NCBI RefSeq assembly: GCF_049844995.1
Contig: NZ_JBNCMC010000003.1
Span: forward strand, 496,001 to 560,000
Direction of reading: 5' to 3'
DNA from: Luteimicrobium sp049844995
GTDB taxonomy: Bacteria > Actinomycetota > Actinomycetes > Actinomycetales > Cellulomonadaceae
DNA: 64,000 nucleotides
Position 1 is the first letter of the stretch. Each line of letters starts with the position of its first letter. Shown piece after piece: positions 1-8,267 of this stretch. A program made the translations under genes and the position numbers. The notes beneath the pieces were generated by a model. It was given only the letters and a program-made list of their open reading frames with translations, made no database searches and was not told the origin of the DNA.

Positions 1-1
1 G

Positions 2-412
2 CAGAACCGGATGGACACGATCCTGTCGGCGAACTACAAGAGCAAGGAGCTGCAGGGCATCCTGTCGCCGAACGACACGCTCGCACGCGCCGCCCTCACG
101 TCGGTGAAGCAGGCCGGCAAGCCCACCCCGGTCATCACGGGGCAGGACTCGGAGGTCGAGTCGGTCAAGTCGATCATGGCCGGTCAGCAGTACTCGACCA
201 TCTACAAGGACACGCGTGAGCTGGTGAAGTCGACCATCGACGCCGTGAACTCGTACCAGAAGGGCGAGGACCCCAAGGTCAACGACACCAAGTCGTACAA
301 CAACGGCGTCAAGGTCGTCCCGGCCAACCTGCTCACCCCGATCATCGTGACCAAGGACAACGCGGCCGAGGTCTACGCGAACGACCCCACGCTGTCGCCG
401 CTCACCAAGTGA
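2..412 (+). CDS. Sugar ABC transporter substrate-binding protein, C-terminal part (5' end outside window)
   Basis: Only the last 136 residues are present; the reading frame is open from the first bases, so the gene begins upstream of the window. The visible part (ILSPNDTLARAAL, VITGQDSEVESVKSIMAGQQ, STIYKDTRELV) is the C-terminal lobe of a periplasmic-binding-protein type 1 fold as in ChvE/xylose/multiple-sugar-binding lipoproteins: a product that captures a monosaccharide outside the membrane and hands it to an ABC permease. The GQD tripeptide is typical of the ligand pocket in this family. No ATPase or permease follows on this strand; a strong terminator ends the transcript, so its partners must lie upstream or be shared with the minus-strand importer nearby. 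Family confident, sugar unknown. Confidence 0.85.
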   Translation, partial: QNRMDTILSANYKSKELQGILSPNDTLARAALTSVKQAGKPTPVITGQDSEVESVKSIMAGQQYSTIYKDTRELVKSTIDAVNSYQKGEDPKVNDTKSYNNGVKVVPANLLTPIIVTKDNAAEVYANDPTLSPLTK

Positions 413-451
413 GCCCAGGGCTCTGAGGAGCCCGGCGCACGGCGCACCACG

Positions 452-481
452 AAGGGCCGCGGTCTTCGGACCGCGGCCCTT
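452..481 (+). terminator. Intrinsic terminator of the sugar-binding protein gene
   Basis: A perfect 11-bp GC stem (454-464 with 469-479) closes on a TTCG tetraloop and is flanked by AA and TT. It lies 40 bases after the stop codon. The U tract is short, as is usual in high-GC actinobacteria. Confidence 0.85.
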
Positions 482-545
482 CCGCGTGCCCGGGGCGTCC
501 GCTCGCCGACGGTGACGTTGTGCGCCGGCGGTGACGTTGTGCGCC

Positions 546-583
546 GTGGTCGGGGCCGCGGGTGGGCGCGGACAGGCGGTTCG
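546..583. repeat. Dispersed intergenic repeat, block a (copy 1)
   Basis: A 38-base block beginning GTGGTCGG and ending CAGGCGGTTCG recurs at 48466-48502 in the same orientation with three substitutions and one indel. Both copies are non-coding and are preceded by a CGCCGACGGTGACG-like stretch. Confidence 0.7.
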
Positions 584-919
584 GACTGCGTCGCCCTCCG
601 GCCCTGGGAGCATCCGGGGTCCTTGACCGTCCTTCACCACCTGCCCGCACCCACCCGCTCACGCCCTCGCCCTACCTCGCGCGGCCGGCCGTGCGCCATC
701 GTCGTCGAGCAAGAGCTTCCGCCGCCGTCCAAGCAGCGACCACCCGCTTGCTCGACGCCGGATCCGCTTGCTCGGCGCAGCACCGACCGCCGGCCTTGAG
801 CTCCGGCTCTTTGCCGTCCTTCACCACCTGCCCGTGCCGGGCTCGAGCGTCGAGTGCAATCCCTCGGGGCTCCAGATCGGTCACTTGCTGAAGCTCAGCA
901 CAACGGGTCGCGCTGCACC

Positions 920-980
920 GTGGGCGAACGCGGCGTCACCGTCGGCGAACGGGGCGTCACCGTCGGCGAACAGGGGCGTT
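920..980. repeat. 21-bp tandem repeat, about three copies
   Basis: Units begin at about 920, 941 and 962, each with the core GGCGAAC followed by GGGGCGTCACC or a close variant. The same unit occurs reverse-complemented near 55508-55545, so it belongs to the mosaic intergenic repeats. Identical spacing with no variable spacer excludes a CRISPR array. Confidence 0.7.
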
Positions 981-1029
981 CGGGGCGGGCAACCGTCTGC
1001 GGGGGTGACCTGACGGCAGAGGGCGGGGC

Positions 1030-1118
1030 GGGAGGGGTGCGCGCGGTCGTGGAGGGTCTGGCGGGAGCCGGAGCGAGGAACGAGCGCAGGCGGATGGAAG
1101 ACCGCGCGCACCCCTCCC
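1030..1118. repeat. MITE-like inverted repeat element, block b (copy 1)
   Basis: Perfect 19-bp inverted arms (1030-1048 and 1100-1118, GGGAGGGGTGCGCGCGGTC and its complement) flank a 51-base centre containing GAGCGAGGAACGAGC. The centre and one arm recur reverse-complemented at 55413-55468. There is no transposase and no clear target-site duplication. Confidence 0.65.
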
Positions 1119-1143
1119 GGCCCGACCGCCCTAACCACGACGA

Positions 1144-1177
1144 AAGGGGCCCGGCGGCAGCTGCCGCAGGGCCCCTT
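1144..1177 (-). terminator. Terminator of the minus-strand sugar importer operon
   Basis: AAGGGGCCC (1144-1152) pairs with GGGCCCCTT (1169-1177), and the interior is the palindrome GCGGCAGCTGCCGC, so the hairpin is long and nearly perfect. It lies 17 bases beyond the permease stop codon and ends in T's on the minus strand. Confidence 0.85.
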
Positions 1178-1193
1178 CGGGTCGGTTCTCGAG

Positions 1194-2470
1194 CTAGGCG
1201 GCGCCGTGACTCTGGCGGCTGCGGCGCGAGAGCGAGTCGACGATGACCGCGAGCAGGAGGACGATGCCGGTCACGATGAACCGCGGGGCGTCGCCGGCGA
1301 AGTTCATCAGGTTGAGCCCGTTGGCGATCGACTGGACCACGACGACGCCGAGGAGCGCGGACCAGGCGCTGCCGCGTCCGCCGAAGAGGCTGGTGCCGCC
1401 GATGACGGCGGCGGCGATCGCGTTGAGGTTGACGTCGCCGGTGCCGGCGGACAGCGTGACGGCGGTGAGGTTGCCGGCCGAGACGAGGCCTCCGAGCACG
1501 GCGAACATCGAGCAGAGCATGAACACCGTGAGGTACACGACGCGCACGGGGAGCCCGGCGCGCCGGGCGGCCTCGACGTTGCCGCCGACGGCGTAGATGG
1601 AGCGGCCCCAGCGGGTCCGCGTGATGAAGAAGTTCACGACGATGACGACGAAGACGAGGAACACGAACGAGACGCCGGTCCCGCGGTCCGTCGAGAGGTA
1701 GTACGCGACGGCGAGCAGCACGACCAGCAGGGCGACGCACTTGATCGCGGCCGCGGTCAGCGAGCGTCCGGAGAGCCCGGCTCGCAGCCGACGCCGGTTG
1801 GTGAGGAAGTCCGACAGGAACAGCCCGCCGGCGCCGACGACGGAGAGCCCGTAGGCCTGCCAGGGCAGCAGGTAGTCGAACAGCGAGAACTTCACGATGA
1901 ACGAGTCGGAGGGCAGGTTGATCGAGCCGCTGGTGTTCAGCAGGGCGAGCTGCACGCCCAGGAACGTGAGGAGCCCTGCCAGCGTGATGACGAAGCTGGG
2001 GACGCCGAAGCGGGTGAAGAGGAAGCCGTAGAGCAGGCCGATCGCGGCGCCGACGGCGAGCGACAGCACGAGCACGGGCAGGAACGGCCAGCCGTGGTTG
2101 ACCATGCCGACCCCGAGGATCGCTGCCGCGAGGCCGCTGACGGACCCGATGGACAGGTCGATCTCGCCGAGGAGCAGCACGAGGACGATGCCGACGGCGA
2201 TGAGCCCCGGTCCCGCGCACTGGACGGCGAGGTTGACGAGGTTCTGGGCGTCGAAGAAGTCGCCGTGCGTCGTGACGCCGAACGCGGCCCAGATGATGAT
2301 CAGGCCGACGACGACGGGCAGCGACCCGAGGTCGCCGCTGCGGATGCGATGCCCGAACGCGCTGGCCGCGCCAGCGAGCCCGTGGCCGCGCAGGAGTCGT
2401 TCGTCCTCGAGGTCCGCGGCGGCGCGCGCCGCGGGGGGAGCGGTCTCGGGGCTCTGGGTGGAGGGGCCGG

Positions 2471-2474
<4 letters not shown>
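1194..2474 (-). CDS. Sugar ABC transporter permease, xylose type (XylH/RbsC family)
   Basis: A 426-aa integral membrane protein forming the channel of a monosaccharide ABC importer. After a cytoplasmic Ala-rich N-terminus (about 45 residues) come about ten hydrophobic segments. Family motifs are visible: LLGEIDLSIGSV, TRFGVPSFVITLAGLL, YAVGGNVEAARRAGLPV, and the GGTSLFGGRGS loop that contacts the ATPase. The length suits XylH-type permeases, which are longer than RbsC. Its start codon overlaps the ATPase stop by 4 bases, implying translational coupling. The substrate is inferred only from similarity of the whole cassette to xylose importers; another pentose or hexose is possible. Confidence 0.93.
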
Positions 2475-3295
<821 letters not shown>

Positions 3296-3389
3296 CCGGT
3301 TCTCCTTCGTGGGCGTGGGATGCGGGGCACGCGGTGGCGCGCCCGGCGGAGGGAGCTCCGTGCCGGGCGCGCCGCGCGTCGGGCTGCTG

Positions 3390-4511
3390 CTACTTGATCC
3401 CGGCCTTCGTGCACGCGTCCTTGTACGCGGCCGTGCAGATGTCCGAGACCTTGTAGAGGCCGTCCTTGACGACGGTGTCCTGGATGTTCTTCGTGGTGAC
3501 GGCCACGGGGTCCAGGAGCTCGGCGGGGACGGTCGCGCCCTTGGCGGTGGTCGCCGTGGCGGGCAGGTCCGGCTTGGTGCCGTTCGCGAGGTCGACCGCC
3601 ATGTCGGCAGCCTTCGACGCCTCGGGCTTGAAGGCCTTGTAGACCGTCATGTACTGCTCGCCCGCGAGGATGCGCTGGATGCCGGCGAGCGAGGCGTCCT
3701 GCCCGGTGACGGGCGGGAGCGTGCTGATGCCGGCTGCCTTGAGCGCCGCGATGGCCGCGCCGCCGGTGTCGTCGTTGGCGGCGTAGACGCCCTGGACGTT
3801 CTTCGCGCCGACCTTGGAGATCTGGCCCGACGCCCACTGCTGCGCCTTGGCGGGGTCCCATCCGGGGGTGTCGTACTCGCCGAGGACCTTGTAGCTCGTG
3901 CCGGTGAGGACCGACTGCGCGCCCTTCTTGAACTGGGTCGCGTTGTTGTCGGTGGGCGAGCCGTTGATCTCCAGGATCCCGGCGGTGCTCGGGAGCCCGA
4001 GCTCCTTCATCCGGTCGACGAGGGCCTGGGCCTGCAGCTGGCCGACCTTCTCGTTGTCGAAGGAGATGTAGGCGGCCAGGTCGCCGGAGTCGATCAGGCG
4101 GTCGTAGGAGACGACCGGGATGTTCTTGGCCTTGGCCTGCGTCACGATCGCGGCGGCGGCCTCGCCGTCGAACGGGTCGAGCACGAGGACCTTGACGCCC
4201 TGCGTGATCATGGCCTGCGCCTGCTGCTGCTGGGTCGCGGCGCTACCCGCGGCGTTCTGGTAGAGGACCTCGCACTTGGGGCACTTCACGGCGACCTCGT
4301 CCTTGAAGTACGGGTAGTCGGCCGTGGCGTACCGCGGCGTGACGGTGTCGGGCAGCAGGAGCCCGATCTTGGCGGAGCTGTTCGCGCCGCTGGTGCCTCC
4401 GGTGTCGCTGGTCTTGTCGCCTGACGACCCGTTGGAGCACGCGGCCAGCATCCCGGCTGACAGCAGCAGCGCCGCGGCCGAGACGGCGGCCCGCTTCGTG
4501 ACTGTCCTCAT
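3390..4511 (-). CDS. Sugar-binding lipoprotein of the xylose-type ABC importer
   Basis: A 373-aa extracellular receptor. I start it at the ATG at 4511 because the Shine-Dalgarno sequence GGGAGGA lies 7 bases upstream and the protein then begins with a normal signal peptide (MRTVTKRAAVSAAALLLSAG) ending in the lipobox LAAC, Cys about residue 25. A Ser/Gly/Thr linker follows, then a type 1 periplasmic-binding fold with TPRYATADYPYFKD, LDPFDGEAAAAIV, VVSYDRLIDSG, YAANDDTGGAAIAALK and PVTGQDASLAGIQRI, close to XylF-like binders. An unusual CPKC pair lies near residue 82. It precedes the ATPase and permease genes and follows the ROK regulator, so the four genes form one regulated sugar-uptake unit. 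Confidence 0.92.
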   Translation of the reverse strand: MRTVTKRAAVSAAALLLSAGMLAACSNGSSGDKTSDTGGTSGANSSAKIGLLLPDTVTPRYATADYPYFKDEVAVKCPKCEVLYQNAAGSAATQQQQAQAMITQGVKVLVLDPFDGEAAAAIVTQAKAKNIPVVSYDRLIDSGDLAAYISFDNEKVGQLQAQALVDRMKELGLPSTAGILEINGSPTDNNATQFKKGAQSVLTGTSYKVLGEYDTPGWDPAKAQQWASGQISKVGAKNVQGVYAANDDTGGAAIAALKAAGISTLPPVTGQDASLAGIQRILAGEQYMTVYKAFKPEASKAADMAVDLANGTKPDLPATATTAKGATVPAELLDPVAVTTKNIQDTVVKDGLYKVSDICTAAYKDACTKAGIK

Positions 4512-4556
4512 TGAGAGTCCTCCCTTGGGGATCCGCCCTCTTCGGCGGCTCGAACG

Positions 4557-4585
4557 AGCATGGCAGTCGCCCATCTTGGGGTCAA
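4557..4585 (-). promoter_or_regulatory. Putative promoter of the sugar importer operon
   Basis: On the minus strand, TTGACC (4580-4585) and CATGCT (4557-4562) are separated by exactly 17 bases, placing the transcript start about 40 bases before the lipoprotein ATG. The -35 is good and the -10 weak. No ROK operator was identified. Confidence 0.5.
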
Positions 4586-4616
4586 TGCCTGAAGACAAGG
4601 CTTCGATCGGAGATGC

Positions 4617-5804
4617 TCAATCGTTACGTGGCACGAGGTCCTGGACGTTCACCGAGTCGATCGCGAGGGCGAGCGCGCCGAGCACGGGTCCCCGCTGGTC
4701 GAGGTGCGTCTGCACCACGTCGGGGGTCTCGTCGACGTCGCGGAGCAGGGCCGACTCGAAGGCGTGCCGCATGGGTCCGAGGAGCAGCTCGCCGGCCCGG
4801 GCGAATTCTCCGCCGACGACGACGCGCTCGGGGTCGAGCAGGTTCGCGAGCCCCCCGGCGGCGCGCCCGATGGACCTGCCGGCGTCGGCGATCGCCCGGA
4901 TCGAGGCGCCGTCGCCCGTCATCGCCGCGACCACGAGGTCGGTGAACTTCACGGACCGCTTGCGGCCCTCGTTGATGTCGTCGAGGACGGCGTCGATGCC
5001 GGCCACCGCCTCGAGGCACCCGCGGTTGCCGCAGCGGCAGATCGGGCCGCGCGAGTCGACGACCATGTGCCCGAACTCGCCCGCGGTGCCGTGGTGGCCG
5101 CGCAGGACGCGGCCGTCGGCGATGATCCCGGCGCCGATGCCGTCGCTGAGCTCGAGGACGACGACGTCCGACTTGCCCCGCGCGGCGCCGAGCCGGAGCT
5201 CGGCGAGCGCCGCCAGGTTGGACGAGTTCTCGACGTGGGTGGGGCACCCGGTCCGCAGTGTCATCTTCTCCGCGATCGCGACGCTGTCCCAGCCCCGCAT
5301 GATCCCGTGGCGCGCGATCGTCCCGGTCCGCCGGTCGATCGGCGCCGAGACGGCGATGCCGATGCCGAGGATCTCGTCGCGCTCGACCTCGACGGACTCG
5401 ATCATGTCGCTGATCATCAGGGCGGCCTTGTCGAGCTCGCTGTCCGCCCGGTGGTCCCGCGCGAGGGGCATGCGGTGCTCGGTCACGACGGTGTACCGGG
5501 TGTCGGCGAGCGCGACGTGCATGTGGCGCGTGGAGACGTGGATCCCGACGAGGAGGCCGAGCTGGTGGGCGAGCGTCACGCGCTGGGCGCGCCGGCCGCT
5601 GCGGGTGCTGGGGGCGGTGTGCAGGATGCCCGAGGTGCTGAGCTCCTTGACGATGTTGGAGACCGTCGCGGGGGAGAGGCCGGTCGCGCCGGCGAGCTCG
5701 ACCTGGGTCAGGGCGCCGTGATGCTTGACCGCAGCAATGATTCGGGTGCGGTTGGCTTCACGCAATGAAGCCTGGTTGCCGGTCGGGCGTCGTCGCTCTG
5801 GCAC
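4617..5804 (-). CDS. ROK-family transcriptional regulator (XylR/NagC type)
   Basis: 395 aa. The N-terminal winged helix-turn-helix (about residues 20-75, LTQVELAGATGLSPATVSNIV) marks it as a DNA-binding ROK repressor rather than a kinase. The ROK domain follows, with an EFGHMV segment and the zinc motif CRCGNRGCLEA. Such repressors sense the imported sugar and control the adjacent uptake genes; here it is directly upstream of, and co-oriented with, a xylose-type importer. The GTG at 5804 is chosen because a TAGCAT box (5811-5816, reverse strand) ends 6 bases before it, suggesting a leaderless message. It is divergent from glyA. Confidence 0.9.
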   Translation of the reverse strand: MPERRRPTGNQASLREANRTRIIAAVKHHGALTQVELAGATGLSPATVSNIVKELSTSGILHTAPSTRSGRRAQRVTLAHQLGLLVGIHVSTRHMHVALADTRYTVVTEHRMPLARDHRADSELDKAALMISDMIESVEVERDEILGIGIAVSAPIDRRTGTIARHGIMRGWDSVAIAEKMTLRTGCPTHVENSSNLAALAELRLGAARGKSDVVVLELSDGIGAGIIADGRVLRGHHGTAGEFGHMVVDSRGPICRCGNRGCLEAVAGIDAVLDDINEGRKRSVKFTDLVVAAMTGDGASIRAIADAGRSIGRAAGGLANLLDPERVVVGGEFARAGELLLGPMRHAFESALLRDVDETPDVVQTHLDQRGPVLGALALAIDSVNVQDLVPRND

Positions 5805-5810
5805 GGGGAC

Positions 5811-5816
5811 ATGCTA
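5811..5816 (-). promoter_or_regulatory. -10 box for leaderless ROK regulator transcript
   Basis: TAGCAT read on the minus strand, 6 bases before the GTG. There is no Shine-Dalgarno sequence and the -35 is poor. Confidence 0.45.
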
Positions 5817-5880
5817 GACCTCACCCTCGATCGGCCCGTCGAGGGGGCGTCGAGGGGCCTCCCCGGGGCGGGATCTCGGC

Positions 5881-5886
5881 TAGCAT
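5881..5886 (+). promoter_or_regulatory. -10 box for the riboswitch-glyA-folD transcript
   Basis: TAGCAT ends 7 bases before position 5894, where the first riboswitch helix begins, so the predicted transcript start falls just before the aptamer. The -35 is weak. Confidence 0.5.
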
Positions 5887-5890
5887 GGTC

Positions 5891-5976
5891 GACGTCGCGA
5901 CTGGCGCATCAGGTGGATCACCACCGGGGAGCGACATGCTTTCGGACCGACGCAACACGGGTCGTTCGCCTGGGCC
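5891..5976 (+). ncRNA. ZTP riboswitch (pfl motif) upstream of glyA
   Basis: The aptamer landmarks are all present: P1 GTCGC (5894-5898) pairs with GCGAC (5931-5935); the internal loop reads GACTGGCG; P2 GGTGG/CCACC (5912-5925) closes an ATCA loop and is followed by GGGGA; downstream TTCGCCTGGGC (5965-5975) carries the conserved 3' core, whose CGCC can form the known pseudoknot with GGCG of the first loop. GACC/GGTC (5945-5963) forms the intervening P3. ZTP riboswitches sense ZMP/ZTP, which accumulate when 10-formyl-tetrahydrofolate runs short, and switch on one-carbon genes; glyA-folD is a classic target. A further hairpin (5993-5998 with 6015-6020) before the ribosome site may be the expression platform. 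Confidence 0.9.
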
Positions 5977-6041
5977 CCGGTCTCCGACCCTCGTCCCGTC
6001 CGGCACTCGTCGCGCGGGACACGGCCCCGACAGGGAGAAGC

Positions 6042-7334
6042 ATGAGCGCCCAGCCCAGCCAGAACGACGTCCTCAACCAGTCCCTCGCCGAGCTCGACCC
6101 CGAGATCGCGGCGGTCCTCGACGGCGAGCTCGCGCGCCAGCGGGACACCCTCGAGATGATCGCGTCCGAGAACTTCGTGCCGCGCGCGGTCCTGCAGGCG
6201 CAGGGCTCCGTCCTCACGAACAAGTACGCCGAGGGCTACCCCGGCCGCCGCTACTACGGCGGCTGCGAGCAGGTCGACATCGCCGAGAACCTGGCGATCG
6301 CCCGCGCCAAGTCGCTGTTCGGCGCCGAGCACGCCAACGTCCAGCCGCACTCGGGCGCCACGGCCAACGCCGCGGTCCTGCACGCGCTCATCAACGCGGG
6401 CGACAAGATCCTCGGCCTCGAGCTGGCGCACGGCGGCCACCTCACGCACGGCATGAAGATCAACTTCTCCGGCAAGCTCTACGACGTCGCCGCCTACGGC
6501 GTGGACCCGCAGACGTACCGCGTGGACATGGACAAGGTCCGCGAGGCGGCCCTCGCGCACCGGCCCGACGTCATCATCGGCGGCTGGTCCGCCTACCCCC
6601 GCCACCTCGACTTCGCGGCGTTCCGCGCGATCGCCGACGAGGTCGGCGCCAAGCTCTGGGTCGACATGGCGCACTTCGCCGGCCTCGTCGCCGCCGGGCT
6701 GCACCCGAGCCCCGTGCCGTTCGCCGACGTCGTCTCCTCGACCGTGCACAAGACCATCGGCGGCCCGCGCTCGGGCTTCATCCTCTCCAAGGAGACCTTC
6801 GCCAAGAAGATCGACTCCGCGGTCTTCCCCGGCCAGCAGGGCGGCCCGCTCATGCACGTCGTCGCCGCGAAGGCCGTGTCGTTCAAGGTCGCCGCGAGCG
6901 AGGGCTTCAAGGACCGCCAGGAGCGCACGCTCCGTGGCGCGCAGCTCATCGCCGAGCGCCTCGGCGCGGCGGACGTCGCCAACAAGGGCGTGTCCGTCCT
7001 GACCGGCGGCACCGACGTCCACCTCGTGCTCGTCGACCTGCGCCACAGCGCGCTCGACGGCCAGCAGGCGGAGGACCTCCTGCACGACGTCGGCATCACC
7101 GTGAACCGCAACGCCGTGCCGTTCGACCCGCGGCCCCCGCGCGTCACGTCCGGCCTGCGCATCGGCACGCCGGCGCTCGCGACCCGCGGGTTCGGCGACG
7201 CCGAGTTCACCGAGGTCGCCGACATCATCGCGACCGCGCTGCGCGACGGCGCGTCGTCCGACGTCGAGGGCCTGAAGAAGCGCGTCGACGCGCTCACGGC
7301 GCAGTTCCCGCTCTACCCCGGGCTGCACCAGTGA
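6042..7334 (+). CDS. glyA: Serine hydroxymethyltransferase
   Basis: A 430-aa PLP enzyme that interconverts serine + tetrahydrofolate with glycine + 5,10-methylene-tetrahydrofolate, the main one-carbon entry point. The ATG at 6042 has GGGAG 4 bases upstream; longer frames upstream run through the riboswitch and are not coding. Family motifs: IASENFVPRAV, NKYAEGYPGRRYYGG, NVQPHSGATAN, and the PLP lysine in STVHKTIGGPRSG (K237), then FPGQQGGPLMH. Full length for the family. It is the first gene after the ZTP riboswitch and overlaps folD by 4 bases, so the two are co-controlled by folate status. Confidence 0.97.
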   Translation: MSAQPSQNDVLNQSLAELDPEIAAVLDGELARQRDTLEMIASENFVPRAVLQAQGSVLTNKYAEGYPGRRYYGGCEQVDIAENLAIARAKSLFGAEHANVQPHSGATANAAVLHALINAGDKILGLELAHGGHLTHGMKINFSGKLYDVAAYGVDPQTYRVDMDKVREAALAHRPDVIIGGWSAYPRHLDFAAFRAIADEVGAKLWVDMAHFAGLVAAGLHPSPVPFADVVSSTVHKTIGGPRSGFILSKETFAKKIDSAVFPGQQGGPLMHVVAAKAVSFKVAASEGFKDRQERTLRGAQLIAERLGAADVANKGVSVLTGGTDVHLVLVDLRHSALDGQQAEDLLHDVGITVNRNAVPFDPRPPRVTSGLRIGTPALATRGFGDAEFTEVADIIATALRDGASSDVEGLKKRVDALTAQFPLYPGLHQ

Positions 7335-8218
7335 CCGCGCAGCGGCTCGACGGGACGGCGACCGCCGCGGCGATCAAGGACGAGCTGCGGGTCCGGGTGG
7401 CGGCGCTGCGCGAGCGCGGCATCGTCCCCGGCCTCGGCACGCTCCTGGTGGGCGACGACCCAGGCTCGCACAGCTACGTGGGCGGCAAGCACCGCGACTC
7501 GGCGGAGATCGGCGTCGAGTCGATCCGGGTCGACCTCCCGGCCGACGTCAGCGAGGGCGAGGTCCACGCGACGATCCAGCGCCTCAACGCGGACCCGGCC
7601 GTCACCGGCTACCTGGTCCAGCTCCCGCTGCCGGCGGGGATGGACGAGCACGCCGCGCTGGTCGCGGTCGACCCGCTCAAGGACGTCGACGGCCTGCACC
7701 CGGCGAACCTGGGAGAGCTCGTGCTCGGGGTCGACGGCGAGATCTCGACCTCGCTGCCGTGCACGCCCGCGGGCTGCCTCGAGCTGCTGCGCCGGCACGA
7801 CGTCGAGCTGTCCGGCGCGCACGTCGTGGTGATCGGGCGCGGGCTGACGGTCGGACGTCCGCTGGGGCTCCTGCTCACGCGCAAGGGCGTCGACGCCACC
7901 GTGACGCTGACCCACTCGCGCACCCGCGACCTCGCGGCCGAGGTGCGCCGGGCGGACGTCGTCGTGGCCGCCGTCGGCGTCCCGCACCTGGTCAAGCCGG
8001 ACTGGGTGAAGCCGGGAGCCGCCGTGCTCGACGTCGGCGTGACGCGCGTCGGCACCGCGCCGTCGGGCAAGGCGAAGCTGGCGGGCGACATCGACCCGGG
8101 GGTTGCCGAGGTCGCGGGCTGGCTGTCGCCCAACCCGGGCGGCGTCGGGCCGATGACGCGCGCGATGCTCCTCAGCAACGTGGTCGCCGCGGCCGAGCGC
8201 GCCGCGGGGATCGCCTGA
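7331..8218 (+). CDS. folD: Bifunctional methylene-tetrahydrofolate dehydrogenase / cyclohydrolase
   Basis: 295 aa. Converts 5,10-methylene-THF made by GlyA to 5,10-methenyl- and then 10-formyl-THF using NADP, supplying purine synthesis. The GTG at 7331 overlaps the glyA stop (GTGA), indicating translational coupling. Motifs: LVGDDPGSHSYVGGKHRD with the catalytic Tyr49 and Lys53, YLVQLPLPAGMDE, KDVDGLHPAN, the CTPAG loop, the nucleotide-binding VVVIGRGLTVGRPLGLLL, and PNPGGVGPMTRAML at the C-terminus. Length is normal. Product 10-formyl-THF is the compound whose shortage the upstream riboswitch reports, closing a feedback loop. Confidence 0.97.
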   Translation: MTAQRLDGTATAAAIKDELRVRVAALRERGIVPGLGTLLVGDDPGSHSYVGGKHRDSAEIGVESIRVDLPADVSEGEVHATIQRLNADPAVTGYLVQLPLPAGMDEHAALVAVDPLKDVDGLHPANLGELVLGVDGEISTSLPCTPAGCLELLRRHDVELSGAHVVVIGRGLTVGRPLGLLLTRKGVDATVTLTHSRTRDLAAEVRRADVVVAAVGVPHLVKPDWVKPGAAVLDVGVTRVGTAPSGKAKLAGDIDPGVAEVAGWLSPNPGGVGPMTRAMLLSNVVAAAERAAGIA

Positions 8219-8267
8219 CCTGCGCGCCCCGGCGCGCGACAGACCGAGCCCGAGACAGGATGGACGC

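Larger units (their letters stand above)
484..1143. other. Gene-free region made of repeat blocks
   Basis: About 660 bases between two terminators in which no reading frame looks like a protein. It holds a duplicated GTGACGTTGTGCGCCG (about 511-546), a block shared with 48466-48502, a 21-bp tandem repeat and a long inverted repeat (separate entries). The open frames across it are GC-rich shadows with Arg/Pro-rich translations. Confidence 0.6.

Noticed and set aside
920..980. Possible mini CRISPR array
   Set aside because: Units are 21 bp, directly adjacent and near-identical, with no variable spacers and no cas genes in the window.
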